From the NCBI GenBank assembly GCA_025925185.1, contig JAICLV010000118.1, positions 1 through 7,456 of the forward strand: a stretch of DNA of 7,456 bases. Direction: 5' to 3'. Both the position numbers and the translations under genes were made by a program. The stretch comes from Acidothermaceae bacterium. GTDB lineage: Bacteria > Actinomycetota > Actinomycetes > Acidothermales > Acidothermaceae. Numbering within the stretch: position 1 is the stretch's first letter; every line of letters starts with the position of its first letter. The notes under the pieces are model-generated. The model did no database searches. It saw only the letters and a list, made by a program, of their open reading frames with translations, and was not told the origin of the DNA. Of the stretch, positions 5,616 to 7,456 are shown in pieces.

Positions 5616-7456
5616 GTGCGCATCGTGAGACGCGTCGCGCTCCCGGGCCTGTTGGCGCAGGCCGCGGTCCTCGGCCTGCTGGCCGGCGCCGTCGGGCTGA
5701 CATTCGGCGGTTGGCTGGTCGGAACCGCGTGTGGGCTCGTCGCGAACGCGCTGCTCGTCGCAGGGTTGGTGCGGTCGCGCTGCGCGACGCTCGGTGTCGC
5801 GAACGGCGTGACGCTCGCACGCTTAACACTGGTCGGCGGCGTCGCGGCGCTGGTGGTGTCGAGCTTCGGCGGGCCGAGTCGGGTTTCGGCGGTCGTCACG
5901 ATGGCGGCGATCGCATTGGCTCTCGACGCCGTCGACGGCTGGATCGCCAGGCGTACCCACACGATCACGCCCCTCGGCGCGCGCTTCGACGGTGAGGTCG
6001 ACGCCTTTCTCATCTTGGTGCTGAGCGTGTACGTCGCACGGTCGATGGGGGCGTGGGTCCTCGCGATCGGCCTGATGCGTTACGCGTTCTTGGTCGCGGG
6101 CGCGCTGCCGTGGATGCGAGCCGCCCTGCCGGCGCGGTATTGGCGCAAGGTGGTCGCCGCCACGCAGGGGATCGCACTCACCGTCGCGGCGGCCGACGTT
6201 TTGCCTCGCGCGTGGGCTTCGGTTGCGCTTGTGTTGGCCCTTGTCTTGCTCGTCGAGTCATTCGGCCGCGACGTGTGTTGGCTCGCCGTCAAACGGTGGC
6301 GACACGTCACGCCCGCGCCGACAAGAGTTCGCAAGGTCGCCGGCTGGGTCCTCACGGGCCTGGCCGTGGCGCTGGTGTGGAGCGTGCTCGTGGCGCCCGA
6401 CCAGTTGAACGGCCTTCGGCTGACCACTTTTCTGCGCGTTCCGATTGAGGGCTTGGCCGTCGTGGCGGTGGCGATCGTGTTGCCACCTCGGTTGCGGGTG
6501 TATCTCGCGATCCTTGTGGGCCTCGTCCTCAGTGCGCTCACGGTGATTCGGGCCTTCGATTTCGGGTTTTTCTCCGTCCTGGATCGGCCGTTCAACGTGG
6601 TGACCGACTGGGGGAGCCTCGGTCCGGCGATCGGCGTGCTCGGCGACTCGATCGGTCGGGTCTGGGCGGATCTGCTGACCGTCGCCGCGGTCGTCGGCAT
6701 CGTCGTCGCGTTCGTCGCGATAACGCTGGCGACCGTGCGCGTCTCGCGCGTCGCGGCGCGGCATCGGGTGAGCTCGGCGTCGGCGATTTCCTCGCTCGCG
6801 CTCGTGTGGGTTTTGTGCGCGGCGTTCGGCGTGACAACCGGCACCGGAGCGCACGTCGCAGCCGCGACCAGCGCCGACCTCTTGTCGAGCCAGGTCGAGT
6901 TGGTGCGCACAGGGATACAGGACGAGAACGCGTTCAGCGGGCAACTGGCCAAAGCCGACCGGTTTGCACTCACGCCGTCGAGCCAGCTGCTGACCGCGTT
7001 GCGCGGAAAGGACGTGCTGCTGGTTTTCGTCGAGAGCTACGGCCAGGTTGCGGTGCAGGGCTCGTTTTACTCGCCGCAGGTTGACGCCCTCCTCAATCAG
7101 AGTACGAAGACATTGGAGGCTGCGGGGTTCTTTTCCCGCAGCGCGTTCATGACGTCGCCGACGTTCGGCGGGTCGAGCTGGCTGGCGCACTCGACGCTGC
7201 AGTCGGGGTTGTGGGTCGACAACCCGCACAGCTACGACGAGATTCTCGCGAGCAACCGGATGACGCTCAGCGTCGCCTTCAAACGCGCCGGCTGGCGCAC
7301 GGTCACCGACATCCCGTCGAGCAAGAGCCCATGGCCACAAGGCCAACACCTCTACCAGTTCGACACGATGTACGGAACGACCGATGTCGGGTACCGAGGT
7401 CCGGCCTTCAGCTACGCGAAGATTCCCGACCAATACACGTTGCAGGCCTTCTACCA
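5616..7456 (+). CDS. CDP-alcohol phosphatidyltransferase fused to an LtaS-like sulfatase/phosphoglycerol transferase; 3' end cut off
   Basis: The frame is open from GTG 5616 to the window end, with 613 complete codons and no stop. Residues 1-220 are a membrane CDP-alcohol phosphatidyltransferase with the complete motif D104-x2-D107-G108-x2-A111-R112-x8-G121-x3-D125-x3-D129. Such enzymes bind a divalent metal and swap CMP on a CDP-alcohol for an acceptor alcohol. After ESFGRDV (214-220) come about five more helices (roughly 241-260, 274-293, 296-316, 350-375, 391-411), like the N-terminus of LtaS. The beginning of an extracytoplasmic alkaline-phosphatase-superfamily domain follows: VFVESYG with Glu473 as likely metal ligand, and TFGGSSWLAHSTLQSG at 516-531, where a Ser or Thr should be the nucleophile. 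The distal metal ligands lie beyond the window. The function is probably synthesis and transfer or cleavage of a lipid head group; the substrate is unknown. Separate adjacent genes mis-joined by a sequencing error are an alternative, but nothing suggests one. Confidence 0.85.
   Translation, partial: MRIVRRVALPGLLAQAAVLGLLAGAVGLTFGGWLVGTACGLVANALLVAGLVRSRCATLGVANGVTLARLTLVGGVAALVVSSFGGPSRVSAVVTMAAIALALDAVDGWIARRTHTITPLGARFDGEVDAFLILVLSVYVARSMGAWVLAIGLMRYAFLVAGALPWMRAALPARYWRKVVAATQGIALTVAAADVLPRAWASVALVLALVLLVESFGRDVCWLAVKRWRHVTPAPTRVRKVAGWVLTGLAVALVWSVLVAPDQLNGLRLTTFLRVPIEGLAVVAVAIVLPPRLRVYLAILVGLVLSALTVIRAFDFGFFSVLDRPFNVVTDWGSLGPAIGVLGDSIGRVWADLLTVAAVVGIVVAFVAITLATVRVSRVAARHRVSSASAISSLALVWVLCAAFGVTTGTGAHVAAATSADLLSSQVELVRTGIQDENAFSGQLAKADRFALTPSSQLLTALRGKDVLLVFVESYGQVAVQGSFYSPQVDALLNQSTKTLEAAGFFSRSAFMTSPTFGGSSWLAHSTLQSGLWVDNPHSYDEILASNRMTLSVAFKRAGWRTVTDIPSSKSPWPQGQHLYQFDTMYGTTDVGYRGPAFSYAKIPDQYTLQAFY

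Noticed and set aside
4850..6013. Minus-strand open frame spanning the sigma-factor end and the next gene's start
   Set aside because: It crosses the intergenic inverted repeat and gives an Arg/Pro-rich non-globular sequence; both plus-strand genes it opposes have recognisable domains.
6258..7433. Minus-strand open frame (391 codons) antisense to the sulfatase fusion
   Set aside because: No recognisable motif, Arg/His-rich; the opposing plus frame contains membrane helices and sulfatase motifs.

Overview
The window is GC-rich DNA with GTG start codons, Shine-Dalgarno-guided starts and tightly packed, overlapping genes. Together with the gene families present, this suggests an actinobacterium (Actinomycetota); I cannot place it more precisely. 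Six protein-coding genes fill almost the whole window. I see no RNA gene, mobile element or CRISPR array.

Left part (1-1344, minus strand): the 3'-truncated gene of a MocR/PdxR-type regulator, a GntR-type winged helix fused to an aminotransferase-like PLP-binding domain. It is transcribed away from a five-part rightward cluster. The short divergent intergenic region (1345-1436) holds two 9-base direct repeats (TTGGACCTG) 24 bases apart. This is the architecture expected of a MocR operator.

Middle part (1437-5523, plus strand): four tightly packed genes that look like one operon. They are an EamA/DMT-type ten-helix exporter, a YbjJ-like MFS transporter starting 155 bases inside the EamA reading frame with its own strong Shine-Dalgarno, a protein with two fused YCII/DGPF domains (ATGA overlap with the MFS gene), and an ECF42-type sigma factor with a C-terminal TPR-like extension. 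The pairings MocR-EamA and DGPF-ECF42 are each well-known neighbourhoods. Here they are joined in one transcription unit, suggesting that a small amine or amino-acid-like or PLP-derived ligand sensed by the MocR protein could gate both export and a sigma-factor response (inference).

Right part (5524-7456, plus strand): a 92-base intergenic stretch with a perfect 10-base inverted repeat, then a large membrane protein gene that runs off the window. Its 613 visible residues join a complete CDP-alcohol phosphatidyltransferase domain with an intact catalytic motif, five further membrane helices and the beginning of an extracellular LtaS-like sulfatase/phosphoglycerol-transferase domain, all in one open frame. 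This suggests one polypeptide coupling lipid head-group synthesis to extracytoplasmic head-group transfer or hydrolysis (inference).
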